DNA from: Novosphingobium sp. MD-1 | GTDB taxonomy: Bacteria; Pseudomonadota; Alphaproteobacteria; Sphingomonadales; Sphingomonadaceae | Length of the DNA stretch: 64,000 nucleotides | Assembly: GCF_001014975.1 (NCBI RefSeq) | Contig: NZ_BBXA01000020.1 | Location: 124,001-188,000, forward strand | Reading direction: 5' to 3' | Shown here: positions 47,453 through 58,485 of the stretch, one piece after another | Layout of the letters: each line of letters opens with the position of its first letter | Numbering within the stretch: position 1 is the stretch's first letter | Notes under the pieces: generated by a model | Seen by the model: the letters and a program-made list of their open reading frames with translations, nothing else | The model's database searches: none | Told to the model about the DNA's origin: nothing | Made by a program: the position numbers and the translations under genes

Positions 47453-48415
47453 ATGGATTCCACACCCACGGTTCCGCCCGCGATCCGCATCCGCGACCTC
47501 GTCAAGCAATACGCCGCCTCAGGCAAGGCTCCGGGCAAGCTGGCCCTGCAGGGCGTGAGCTTCGACGTGCCGCAGGGCCAGATCTTCGGCCTGCTCGGCC
47601 CCAACGGCGCGGGCAAGTCCACGCTGATCAACACGCTTGCCGGGCTGGTGATGAAAACCTCGGGCAGCGTCGAGATCTGGGGCCACGACATCGATCGCGA
47701 CCGGCGCAACGCCAAGGCATCGATCGGCATCGTGCCGCAGGAAATCGTGTTCGACCCGTTTTTCACCCCGATCGAGGTGCTGGAGAATCAGGCCGGGCTC
47801 TATGGCGTGCCCAAGGCGCTGCGCCGGTCGATGGACCTGCTGCGCGCGGTGCATCTGGAAGACAAGGCAAAGGCCTATGCCCGGACGCTGTCGGGGGGGA
47901 TGAAGCGCCGCCTGCTGATCGCCAAGGCCCTGGTCCACAATCCGCCGATCATCGTGCTCGACGAGCCGACCGCCGGCGTGGACGTGGAACTGCGCCGCCA
48001 GCTCTGGGAACTGGTCTCGCACCTCAACAAGGAAGAAGGCGTTACCGTCGTCCTGACCACGCACTATCTCGAAGAGGCCGAGGAACTGTGCGAGCGCATC
48101 GCCATCATCAACCACGGCCAGCTCATCGCCAACAAGCCGACGCGCGAACTGGTCGACATGGCACGCGAGAAGATCGTGGTGCTGACGCTCGACCGGGACG
48201 TTCCCGCCGCACCGCAGCATCCGGCCTTCCGCAAGAGCGTGATTTCGGGTGAACGACAAGTCGAGGTCACGTACGACAAGGACCAGATGAATGCCGGCGA
48301 AGTGCTCGCCCTGGTGCAGGGACAGGGCTACGCAATCGTCGACGTCTCCACGCGCGAAGCCGATCTCGAGGACGTGTTCGTCTCGCTCACCAGCGAACCC
48401 GCGCAGGCTGCCTGA
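47453..48415 (+). CDS. ABC transporter ATP-binding protein
   Basis: ATPase of 320 residues. It has Walker A GPNGAGKSTLI, signature TLSGGMKRRLLIAKAL, Walker B IIVLDEPTAGVD, and the switch histidine in VLTTHYLEEAEEL. The layout is like the multidrug or Nod-factor type ABC-2 exporters. A C-terminal domain of about 80 residues follows. There is no permease gene on either side, so its membrane partner is elsewhere. Confidence 0.92.
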   Translation: MDSTPTVPPAIRIRDLVKQYAASGKAPGKLALQGVSFDVPQGQIFGLLGPNGAGKSTLINTLAGLVMKTSGSVEIWGHDIDRDRRNAKASIGIVPQEIVFDPFFTPIEVLENQAGLYGVPKALRRSMDLLRAVHLEDKAKAYARTLSGGMKRRLLIAKALVHNPPIIVLDEPTAGVDVELRRQLWELVSHLNKEEGVTVVLTTHYLEEAEELCERIAIINHGQLIANKPTRELVDMAREKIVVLTLDRDVPAAPQHPAFRKSVISGERQVEVTYDKDQMNAGEVLALVQGQGYAIVDVSTREADLEDVFVSLTSEPAQAA

Positions 48416-48635
48416 ACGCCCGCAAGCGAAGCCATCCCGGATTTTGCACTTGCGAAATTGAACAAACGCGGCCCTCCCTGCCCCGCCGCGCCCGCCAGTT
48501 CGCGCTTTTCAAACGGCTTCGCGCGCGGCAAAGCGCGCGCGTGACAGAATCCTTGCAGACCCGCGGGCGGCGTGCAGCGGCCACGGATCGCGCAGAACAG
48601 GGCATGGCGCGGGCCATGACGGAAGGCAGCAGGCA

Positions 48636-50219
48636 GTGAGCCACGACGTCCTGATCATCGGTTCCGGCGCGGCCGGGCTAACCGCCGCGCTGGTGCTGGC
48701 GGAAAAGTGCCGCGTCCTCGTGCTGGCCAAGGGCGCGCTCGATGGTGGGTCGACCGCCTGGGCGCAGGGCGGCATCGCCGCCGTGCTCGACGAAGGCGAT
48801 ACCTTCGAGGACCACATCCGCGACACGATGATCGCCGGGTCCGGGCTGAACCGGCACGAGACGGTCGAATTCGTGATCGAGCACGCGCCCGAGGCGATCC
48901 GGCGACTCGCCGACCTCGGCGTTCCCTTCAATGCCGAGGCCGGCGCGCTGCACCTGACGCGCGAAGGCGGGCATTCGCACCGGCGCATCGTCCACGTCGA
49001 CGATGCCACGGGCGCGGCGGTGCAGAAGGCGCTGCTGCAGGCGGCGCGCGAACACCCCAACATCACCCTGCTGCCGGGACGGGCCTGCATCGATCTGATC
49101 ACCGGGCGGCACGAACAGGCGCGCTATTCCGGATCGGGCCGGGTCTGGGGAGTCTATGCGCTCGACGAGGCCAGCGGCACGGTGGAAGCGCACACCGCGC
49201 GCGCCACGATCCTCGCCACCGGCGGCGCCGGCCGCGTCTATCAGTTCTCCACCGCCCCGCGCGGCGCGACCGGCGACGGCATCGCCATGGCCTGGCGCGC
49301 CGGCGCGCGCGTCTCCAACATGGAGATGATGCAGTTTCACCCCACCTGCCTCTATCATCTGGAGGTCAAGAACTTCCTGATTACCGAGGCGGTGCGTGGC
49401 GAGGGCGGGCGGCTGATCAATCCGCGCACCGGCAAGCGTTTCATGGAATTTTACGACGCCGAACGGCTCGAGCTCGCCCCGCGCGATATCGTGGCGCGCG
49501 CGATCGATTCCGAGATCAAGCGCTTCGGCCTCGATTTCGTGCATCTCGACATCAGCCACATGCCGGCCGGCTTCGTGCGCAGCCACTTTCCCAACATCTA
49601 CGAGAAGCTGCTCGGCCTCGGCATCGACATGACCAAGCAGCCGATCCCGGTTGTGCCCGCGCAGCACTATACCTGCGGCGGCATCCTGATCGACCTGGCC
49701 GGCCGTACCGACCTGCCCGGTCTCTACGCGGCGGGCGAATGTACCGAAAGCGGGCTGCACGGTGCCAACCGCCTCGCCTCCAATTCGCTGCTCGAATGCT
49801 TCGTGTTCGGCGATGCCGCCGCGCGCGACATCCTCGCGCGGTGGGATAGCTTCGACGCCCCACCCGCGGTGCGCCCGTGGGACGAAAGCCGCGTGACCGA
49901 TTCCGACGAGGAAGTCGTGATCAAGCAGAACTGGACCGAGATCCGCCGCTTCATGTGGAACTATGTGGGCATCGTGCGCACCGACAAGCGGCTGGAACGC
50001 GCCGCGCACCGCATCAAGATGCTGGAGGGCGAGGTCAACGACTACTACGGCCACTTCCGCGTCTCGACCGACCTGATCGAACTGCGCAACCTGCTGCAGA
50101 GCGCCGACCTGATCGTCCAGTCGGCCCGCGCCCGGCACGAAAGCCGGGGCCTGCACTACAACCTGGATTATCCGCAGACCGACGATGCCGCGCGCGATAC
50201 CGTCCTGACACCGCGCTGA
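48636..50219 (+). CDS. nadB: L-aspartate oxidase
   Basis: FAD enzyme of 527 residues that converts aspartate to iminoaspartate, the first step of de novo NAD synthesis. N-terminal FAD motif IIGSGAAGLTAAL, QFHPTCLYHLE, RGEGGRLINP, and CTESGLHGANRLASNSLLE are visible. It starts with GTG at 48636. nadA and nadC are not adjacent. A 220-base spacer separates it from the ABC gene. Confidence 0.96.
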   Translation: MSHDVLIIGSGAAGLTAALVLAEKCRVLVLAKGALDGGSTAWAQGGIAAVLDEGDTFEDHIRDTMIAGSGLNRHETVEFVIEHAPEAIRRLADLGVPFNAEAGALHLTREGGHSHRRIVHVDDATGAAVQKALLQAAREHPNITLLPGRACIDLITGRHEQARYSGSGRVWGVYALDEASGTVEAHTARATILATGGAGRVYQFSTAPRGATGDGIAMAWRAGARVSNMEMMQFHPTCLYHLEVKNFLITEAVRGEGGRLINPRTGKRFMEFYDAERLELAPRDIVARAIDSEIKRFGLDFVHLDISHMPAGFVRSHFPNIYEKLLGLGIDMTKQPIPVVPAQHYTCGGILIDLAGRTDLPGLYAAGECTESGLHGANRLASNSLLECFVFGDAAARDILARWDSFDAPPAVRPWDESRVTDSDEEVVIKQNWTEIRRFMWNYVGIVRTDKRLERAAHRIKMLEGEVNDYYGHFRVSTDLIELRNLLQSADLIVQSARARHESRGLHYNLDYPQTDDAARDTVLTPR

Positions 50220-50249
50220 GTCCCGGCCCCGGCCCCGGGCATCAGGCCA

Positions 50250-50888
50250 TCAGGCCATCACGTTGAACAGCGTGCCCGGCTGGAGCGACGCGAGGTAGTC
50301 CTGCGCCTTCTGCTCGTCGCTCTTGCCCGTCTTGGTGCCCGACGTGGCATTTGTCGAACCGGTATCGGGTTCCGTGGTCACGCTGGTCTGCGTTTCGGTG
50401 CTGCCGTCGCTATAGGTGATGACCGTGGTCATGATCCCGCCGGCGACCGTTTCCACGCGCGAGACTTCGGTCTTGGTGTCGCCCCCACCGCCTCCACCAT
50501 GACCACCGGCCGGCCGCGCCGAACCGGCCGCCGCTGCCGTGACCGAGGCTGCTCCACTGGCGTCGGTGGAAGCGCTTGCGCCGGAAGCGGCTCCCTCGAT
50601 CTGATCGAGCGCCTTGCCGACTGCCTCGGCATCCTTCGCGGTCAACTTGCCCGAAGCGACATCGTCGGCGATCTTCGCATCGATCGCGGCGCGGAACGCG
50701 GTGCTGTCGACCGTGCCCGAAACGCTGGCCGACATGCTGGACGCCAGCGATTGCTGGGTGTCGGCGAGATCACCTTCGACGATCTTGATCTTGTCGGCGG
50801 ACAGACCGCTCGTCTGCAACAGGCTGGCCAGCGTGCTGCCGGACGAGGCGGCCGACGTGACGGCCGATGTAATGGAACCGATCGACAT
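50250..50888 (-). CDS. Hypothetical alanine/serine-rich protein
   Basis: A 212-residue protein without a signal peptide at the strict N-terminus. A Ser/Ala/Thr-rich helical first half (GSITSAVTSAASSGSTL) includes a possible helical bundle (TAKDAEAVGKALDQIEG). A glycine run (HGGGGGG) and a threonine/serine-rich region follow, and the end is DYLASLQPGTLFNVMA. I recognise no family. It converges with nadB and is preceded by an A+T-rich promoter-like segment (50930-50960). Confidence 0.6.
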   Translation of the reverse strand: MSIGSITSAVTSAASSGSTLASLLQTSGLSADKIKIVEGDLADTQQSLASSMSASVSGTVDSTAFRAAIDAKIADDVASGKLTAKDAEAVGKALDQIEGAASGASASTDASGAASVTAAAAGSARPAGGHGGGGGGDTKTEVSRVETVAGGIMTTVITYSDGSTETQTSVTTEPDTGSTNATSGTKTGKSDEQKAQDYLASLQPGTLFNVMA

Positions 50889-51022
50889 GGCTATTCTCCT
50901 TGCTCTCGCAAGGACGGACCGAAATGGCGGAATTCTAATATTTTTCGCTACATTTCACCGCGTTTCACACCCTGTCCGGATGCTGCGCGATGTAGCGCCA
51001 GATCACCCCGATTGACGGACTC

Positions 51023-53653
<2,631 letters not shown>

Positions 53654-53663
53654 CTGATGCTCC

Positions 53664-53762
53664 CCCCTCCCGCTTGCGGGAGGGGCCGGGGGTGGGTTCT
53701 TTTCTCTTGGAGCGGGCGCCGTTGCGCTGCCCACCCCTGCCCCCTCCCGCTAGCGGGAGGGG
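53664..53762. repeat. 99-bp double-palindrome repeat between the metH halves
   Basis: 22-bp palindromes with arms CCCCTCCCGC and GCGGGAGGGG lie at 53664-53685 and 53741-53762, with inverted GGGGGTGGG and CCCACCCC between. It is a sibling of the element in uvrA (9574-9666) and almost fills the intergenic gap. As RNA it would form a strong double hairpin that could affect relative expression of the two MetH halves. Confidence 0.85.
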
Positions 53763-53769
53763 AACTGGT

Positions 53770-54831
53770 TCACGCCGCCATCACGAACGGTTCCAGCCCG
53801 GCCAGGCGCGTGACCTGATCGGGATGGGGCAAGGCGCGCGGGGCAAGCCCGGCAACCGTCTGGGCCATCGCCGCGATGTGATCGGGCGTGGACCCACAGC
53901 AGCCGCCGAGGATGTTGACCTGGCCGTGATCGGCCCATTCCCGGACGAGACCGGCGGTGGTCAGCGGCATCTCGTCGTATTCGCCCAGTTCGTTGGGCAG
54001 GCCGGCGTTGGGATAGACCATGATCAGCGTGTCGGCGATTTCCGACAGCGCCTTCACGTGCGGGCGCAGCTGGGTGGCGCCGAACGAGCAGTTGAGGCCG
54101 ATCGTGACCGGCCGGGCATGGCGCACCGCGTACCAGAACGCTTCCACCGTGTGGCCGGAAAGATTGCGGCCGGAAAGGTCGGTCAGCGTCATCGACAACA
54201 TGATCGGGATTTCGCGGCCCAGCGCCGCCTCCACCTTGCGCACCGCCATCACCCCGGCCTTGGCGTTCAGCGTATCGAACACCGTCTCGATCAGGATGAA
54301 GTCCGCCCCCCCTTCGACCAGCGCGGCGATCTGTTCGGCATAGACATCGACCAGGAAATCCCAGTCGATCTCGCGGAAGCCGGGGTCGTTGACGTCGGGC
54401 GAGAGCGACAGCGTCTTGTTGGTCGGACCGATCGCGCCGGCAACGAAGCGCGGGCGGCCATCTTTAGCGGCGAACTCGTCGGCGATCCGCCGGGCGAGCT
54501 TCGCGGATTCGAGGTTGATCTCGCGCACCAGATGTTCCGCCGCGTAATCCGCCTGGCTGATGCGGTTGGCCGAGAACGTGTTGGTTTCGGCAATGTCCGC
54601 CCCGGCCTCAAAATAGGCGCGATGGATCGATTCGGGCACTTCGGGCTTGGTCAGCGCGAGAATGTCGTTGTTGCCCTTCTGGTCCTTGGCCAGCCCCAGC
54701 GTGCCGGCATAGTCCTCCTCGGAGAGCTTCCAGCGCTGGATCTCGGTGCCGAAGGCGCCATCGGTGATGAGAATGCGCTGGCGCGCCTGGTCGAGCAGCG
54801 CGGCGCGGGCGGAGGATGGGGTGAGAGTCAT
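53770..54831 (-). CDS. metH: Methionine synthase, homocysteine-binding subunit
   Basis: N-terminal MetH domain as a separate 353-residue protein. It binds homocysteine through zinc. The motifs GAFGTEIQRWKL, GLNCSFGATQLRP and NILGGCCGSTPDHIAA carry the expected cysteines (Cys in LNCS and the CC pair). The ATG at 54831 overlaps the metF stop by four bases. It lacks the pterin and cobalamin domains, which are supplied by the downstream protein. Confidence 0.93.
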   Translation of the reverse strand: MTLTPSSARAALLDQARQRILITDGAFGTEIQRWKLSEEDYAGTLGLAKDQKGNNDILALTKPEVPESIHRAYFEAGADIAETNTFSANRISQADYAAEHLVREINLESAKLARRIADEFAAKDGRPRFVAGAIGPTNKTLSLSPDVNDPGFREIDWDFLVDVYAEQIAALVEGGADFILIETVFDTLNAKAGVMAVRKVEAALGREIPIMLSMTLTDLSGRNLSGHTVEAFWYAVRHARPVTIGLNCSFGATQLRPHVKALSEIADTLIMVYPNAGLPNELGEYDEMPLTTAGLVREWADHGQVNILGGCCGSTPDHIAAMAQTVAGLAPRALPHPDQVTRLAGLEPFVMAA

Positions 54832-55769
54832 GCGGCCTTTTCCAGTGCGGGACGGCCGGGACGCAGACCAAGCAGGTGGCAGATTGCGTAGCTCAGTTCG
54901 GCCCGGTTGAGCGTGTAGAAGTGGAAATCGCGCACGCCGCCGGCATAGAGGCGGCGGCAGAACTCGGCGGCGATCGTCGCGGCGACGAGCTGGCGCGAGG
55001 CGGGATGCGTGTCCAGCCCTTCGAACAGGCCATCCATCCACGCCGGGATCGCCGCGCCGCAGGCCGCCGCAAACTTGCGCGTCTGTGCGACGTTCGACAC
55101 GGGCAGGATACCCGGCAGCACCGGCGCATCGATCCCCGCCGCCGCCAGCTTGTCACGGAAGCGGAAGAACGTCTCGGGTTCGAAGAAGAACTGGCTGATC
55201 GCGCGCGTGGCGCCGGCATCGAGCTTGCGCTTGAGGTTGTCGATATCCGCCTGAACGCTGGGCGAATCCGGGTGGCTTTCGGGATAGGCCGCGACCGAAA
55301 TCTCGAACGGCGCGATCGCCTTCAGCCCGGCGACGAGTTCCGCCGCGTTGGCATAGCCTTCGGGGTGGGGCGTGAACGGCACGCCGGGCGCGCCCATGTC
55401 GCCACGCAGCGCTACGATATGCCGCACGCCGGCGTCCCAGTACCCTTCCGCCACCTCGCGGATTTCCGCCTTGCTGGCGTCCACGCAAGTCAGGTGCGCG
55501 GCGGCCGGCAGGCGCGCTTCGGAAATGATCCGCGCGACGGTGCCGTGGGTGCGATCGCGCGTGGAGCCGCCCGCGCCGTAAGTCACCGAAACGAACTGCG
55601 GCTCCAGCGGCGCCAGCGTGGTCACCACATCCCAAAGCTGCGTCATCAGCGCGTCGGTCTTGGGCGGGAAGAATTCGAAGCTCACGCGAATGTCGCCGGG
55701 AAGCCCGGCGAACAAAGGCGTATCGAGAGCGGTGCGCGCTTCGCGCAGCTGGTCGTAGGACGTGGTCAT
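54828..55769 (-). CDS. metF: Methylenetetrahydrofolate reductase
   Basis: Flavoprotein of 313 residues that reduces methylene-THF to methyl-THF, the methyl donor for MetH. FEFFPPKTDALM, SVTYGAGGSTRDRT, and GDMGAPG mark the FAD/folate site, and QFFFEPETFFRFRDKL is typical. The start ATG at 55769 overlaps the preceding gene's stop (55766), giving a translationally coupled regulator-metF-metH unit. Confidence 0.96.
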   Translation of the reverse strand: MTTSYDQLREARTALDTPLFAGLPGDIRVSFEFFPPKTDALMTQLWDVVTTLAPLEPQFVSVTYGAGGSTRDRTHGTVARIISEARLPAAAHLTCVDASKAEIREVAEGYWDAGVRHIVALRGDMGAPGVPFTPHPEGYANAAELVAGLKAIAPFEISVAAYPESHPDSPSVQADIDNLKRKLDAGATRAISQFFFEPETFFRFRDKLAAAGIDAPVLPGILPVSNVAQTRKFAAACGAAIPAWMDGLFEGLDTHPASRQLVAATIAAEFCRRLYAGGVRDFHFYTLNRAELSYAICHLLGLRPGRPALEKAA

Positions 55770-56821
55770 GACGTGGCCTTCCGCCCGGTGCGGGCATGTT
55801 CGGGCTGGATAGAGGTGACGTTGCCGGCCGGAGCAGCCTGGACGTGCGCGCTGCGGACGCCGGTCCAGACCTTTACGATCAGTTCGTGCCCCGGCAGCGC
55901 ACGTTCGCCATCGGGTTTGAACCCCGCATCGAGCAGGAGCTTTTCCACCTGGGCGTCTGAAAAGCCAAGACGCGCATGGGCATGGGCAGTGCGCAGTTCC
56001 TCGCGGTCGTGCGCGGCGAAATCGACGATGGCGACACGGCCGCCCGGCGCGGTGACCCGCGCGGCTTCTGCCAGCACCGCTTCCGGCGCGATCGCATAGT
56101 GCAGCACCTGATGGAACAGCACGGTATCGAAGCTGCCCGGCGCGAACGGCAGTTGCGCGAAATCGCCCTGCACCAGTTCGACCCGGCCGGCGGGCAGATG
56201 CTGGAGTCGGGTGCGGGCAACGCGCAGCATTTCCGGGCTCTTGTCGAGCGCCACCACACGATCGGCCCGCGCCGCGAACAGTTCGGCCATGCGCCCGGTG
56301 CCGGTGCCCACGTCCAGCACGCGGCCCAGTGCCGGGGATTCCGCACCCTGCCCCAGCATCTCTACCAGCGCGGCTTCCACCGGGCCGTCGGCGATGTGCA
56401 GGCTGCGCAGGTGGTCCCATTGCTCGGCATGGCGCGCGAAGTAATCGGCGGCATGCGTCTCGCGCAGGGCGCGCACCGCATCGAGATGCTGGCGATCCTC
56501 CGAACAGCGCAGGCCGAACCCGGCATCCGTCTCTTCCGCCACGGCCAGCAGGCGGGCCACCACCGCCCCGATCGCGGCGCTCTCGCCCCCGGCATCGGCA
56601 TCGCTGCCGATCGCGGCGCGCAGGAACACCCATCCGCCTTCGCGGCGGCGCTCGGCCAGCCCGGCATCGCACAGAATCTTCACATGGCGCGAAACGCGCG
56701 GCTGGCTTTGCCCCAGCACTTGCGCCAGTTCCCCCACGGCCAGCTCCATGCTGGCCAGCAGCCGCATGATCCGCAACCGTGTGGGATCGGCCAGGGCACG
56801 AAGGGTGTCGAGCAGGGTCAT
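55766..56821 (-). CDS. ArsR-family regulator fused to SAM-dependent methyltransferase (SahR-like)
   Basis: A 351-residue protein. Residues about 1-75 are an ArsR winged helix (LRALADPTRLRIMRLLASME, QSQPRVSRHVKILCDAGL). The rest is a class I methyltransferase domain with LDVGTGTGRMAELFA. It leads the methionine operon. In Proteobacteria ArsR-type SahR proteins sense S-adenosylhomocysteine and control methionine-cycle genes. The fusion and position strongly suggest that role. No Shine-Dalgarno is seen before the ATG, because operators start nine bases upstream. Confidence 0.85.
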   Translation of the reverse strand: MTLLDTLRALADPTRLRIMRLLASMELAVGELAQVLGQSQPRVSRHVKILCDAGLAERRREGGWVFLRAAIGSDADAGGESAAIGAVVARLLAVAEETDAGFGLRCSEDRQHLDAVRALRETHAADYFARHAEQWDHLRSLHIADGPVEAALVEMLGQGAESPALGRVLDVGTGTGRMAELFAARADRVVALDKSPEMLRVARTRLQHLPAGRVELVQGDFAQLPFAPGSFDTVLFHQVLHYAIAPEAVLAEAARVTAPGGRVAIVDFAAHDREELRTAHAHARLGFSDAQVEKLLLDAGFKPDGERALPGHELIVKVWTGVRSAHVQAAPAGNVTSIQPEHARTGRKATS

Positions 56822-56830
56822 GAAGGCACC

Positions 56831-56850
56831 ATATAAAGAAGTCTTTATAT
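56831..56850. promoter_or_regulatory. Operator palindrome 1 upstream of ArsR/SahR-like gene
   Basis: ATATAAAGAAGTCTTTATAT has 9-base perfect arms around a 2-base centre. It starts nine bases upstream of the regulator's ATG, so a bound protein would block transcription of its own operon. Confidence 0.8.
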
Positions 56851-56860
56851 CAATCAAGCT

Positions 56861-56880
56861 ACATAAAGACTTCTTTATAT
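56861..56880. promoter_or_regulatory. Operator palindrome 2 upstream of ArsR/SahR-like gene
   Basis: ACATAAAGACTTCTTTATAT shares the ATAAAGA/TCTTTAT arms with the first site. Its centre is 30 bases from that of the first, which places both sites on the same face of the helix. Confidence 0.8.
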
Positions 56881-57009
56881 CAGTCGTTAGGGTTGCTACC
56901 TAAACCCCCTACCAGCGACGTGTCGGCGGCGCAGGTCCCTTTTGTGGTTTGCCTTGGCCCCGCCACGCCGATAGAACGCGCCCGAACGGAAATACAGTAG
57001 AGGGACCCC

Positions 57010-57309
57010 ATGAAGAAGATCGCCTTCACCGCCATCGCCTGCGCCGCCGCCCTTTCGCTCAGCGCGTGCGGCAAGTCCGAGGACGCCACCGAAGCCGCCG
57101 CCACCGACAACGTCGAGATGCCGGCCGAGGAACTGCCCGCGGTCGATACCTCGGCTGCCGCCGCGCCGGTGGAAGCGCCCGCCGCCGATGCCACGCCGCT
57201 TTCGGCCGAAGATGCCGCGCGCAACGCAGCTGACAGCGCCGCCGCCGCCGCTGCCGACGTCAAGAAGGCCGCCGCCGACGCCGCGGCGGACGCCGAAAAG
57301 AAGATGTGA
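57010..57309 (+). CDS. Alanine-rich predicted lipoprotein
   Basis: Exported 99-residue protein. MKKIAFTAIACAAALSLSAC gives a lipobox with Cys20. The mature part is almost entirely Ala, Asp, Glu and Lys (AADAAADAEKKM at the end), probably an extended helix. It is divergent from the methionine operon. Similar Ala-rich lipoproteins are common in sphingomonads and have no known function. Confidence 0.75.
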   Translation: MKKIAFTAIACAAALSLSACGKSEDATEAAATDNVEMPAEELPAVDTSAAAAPVEAPAADATPLSAEDAARNAADSAAAAAADVKKAAADAAADAEKKM

Positions 57310-57363
57310 TCCCGTGCGCCCCGACCACACCGGCGGGGCGCGGCACGGATTCTCGAGAACGAA

Positions 57364-57397
57364 GGGGGCGGCAGATGGGAATCTCCGCCCCTTTTCC
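57364..57397 (+). terminator. Rho-independent terminator between two lipoprotein genes
   Basis: Arms GGGGCGG and CCGCCCC with a 13-base loop are followed by TTTT. It probably ends the 57010 gene transcript, and the next gene begins 22 bases later. Confidence 0.75.
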
Positions 57398-57418
57398 TTG
57401 CCTTTCCGGAGTATCGCG

Positions 57419-57685
57419 ATGCGCGCCCTGAAACCCGCCCTCAACCGGGCGCCGTATCTTCTCCCGCTGCTAGCCCTGGCGAGCTGCGGCCAGAAGGACA
57501 CCGATCCGGGGCCGGGCGGCGTGACCGTGGGCGAAGCCCGCGCGCTCGACGAAGCCGCCGAAATGCTGGAAAAGCGGCCGGCCCCACCCACGACGGACGC
57601 GGACGTGCCGCAGGCCAGCGCCAGCGCGGCCGCCGCTACCCCGCCGGTTCAGGCCTCAGCTCGGGCCGACGCGCCAGCGCACTGA
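57419..57685 (+). CDS. Small predicted lipoprotein
   Basis: An 88-residue protein. A signal-like helix ends in LLALASCGQKD with a lipobox cysteine near residue 23. The mature part is short and Ala/Pro-rich. GGAG lies seven bases before the ATG at 57419. Its 3' end overlaps the convergent IclR gene by 50 bases, which is unusual, so it could be shorter or under weak selection. Confidence 0.6.
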   Translation: MRALKPALNRAPYLLPLLALASCGQKDTDPGPGGVTVGEARALDEAAEMLEKRPAPPTTDADVPQASASAAAATPPVQASARADAPAH

Positions 57686-58385
57686 GCGCCCGCCCCAGCT
57701 CGTCGAGCGCGGCCGCGTCGCGCGATCCGGCGAAGATCGTTGCCGAAAGGCAGAACCGCACCGGCGCAGCGGGCACGACGACGCCCACCGAACAGACGCC
57801 GGCGTGAATGTAGCCATCATCCACCGCATAGCCGCGCTGGACCGCTTCGGCGACCTGACCCAGCCAGGTGGTGAAGCCCAGCGGGGTGCGCCAGCGCACC
57901 CTTGCGAAGCGGGCGGCGAGATCGTCCCGGCCCAGCGCTTCCGCCGCCGCCAGCGCCCGCCCGGCAGCACCCCCGCCCAGCGGTTGACGCTGGCCTTCGA
58001 CCATGTGGATGCGGGTCTCCGCCCCGCTTTCGCCCAGCGCGATCAGCGACAGGCGCTCCCCGGCCTGCACCTGCCATAGCCCGGCGGTGGCGTCGTGCGC
58101 GGCAGCGAACCGCGCCAGCAATGGCCGGACGCGAGCGGCGAAACGCGAAACCGCGTTCGCCTGCAGCACCCCAAGATCGCCCCAACCCGCCGCCAGCCGG
58201 TAGCGCTTGCCGCCGGTATCGCGATCGACCGCCCCTTCGGCCACCAGCGTGCGCAGCAGATTCAGTCCGCTCGAGGGGCTGAGACCGGTTTCCCGGCAGA
58301 TGTCGGACAAAGTCAGCGCTTCGCGCACAGCCAACAGGCGCAGAATGGTGAACCCTTGGGAAAGCGAGCGGACAGGACCGGACAT
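57636..58385 (-). CDS. IclR-family transcriptional regulator
   Basis: Regulator of 249 residues. The N-terminal winged helix includes LTLSDICRETGLSPSSGLNLLRTLVAEG. The C-terminal ligand domain has AVQRGYAVDDGYIHAGVCSVGVVV typical of IclR effector pockets. It is divergent from the acyl-CoA catabolic operon beginning at 58486, which it most likely controls through the 100-base spacer. The start ATG is at 58385. Confidence 0.88.
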   Translation of the reverse strand: MSGPVRSLSQGFTILRLLAVREALTLSDICRETGLSPSSGLNLLRTLVAEGAVDRDTGGKRYRLAAGWGDLGVLQANAVSRFAARVRPLLARFAAAHDATAGLWQVQAGERLSLIALGESGAETRIHMVEGQRQPLGGGAAGRALAAAEALGRDDLAARFARVRWRTPLGFTTWLGQVAEAVQRGYAVDDGYIHAGVCSVGVVVPAAPVRFCLSATIFAGSRDAAALDELGRALSALARRPELRPEPAG

Positions 58386-58485
58386 GACGGCATCATATTT
58401 TTCATGATGATGAAAAACAATTCCCAATATTGAATTTATCCGCCTGCACGGTTAGCTTCGGCATCGAACCGACTGGAGAGAATCG

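Noticed and set aside
56881..57009. SAM or SAH riboswitch before the methionine operon
   Set aside because: The leader is only a short palindromic segment. No aptamer-like fold was recognised, and control by the ArsR-type protein explains the sequence.
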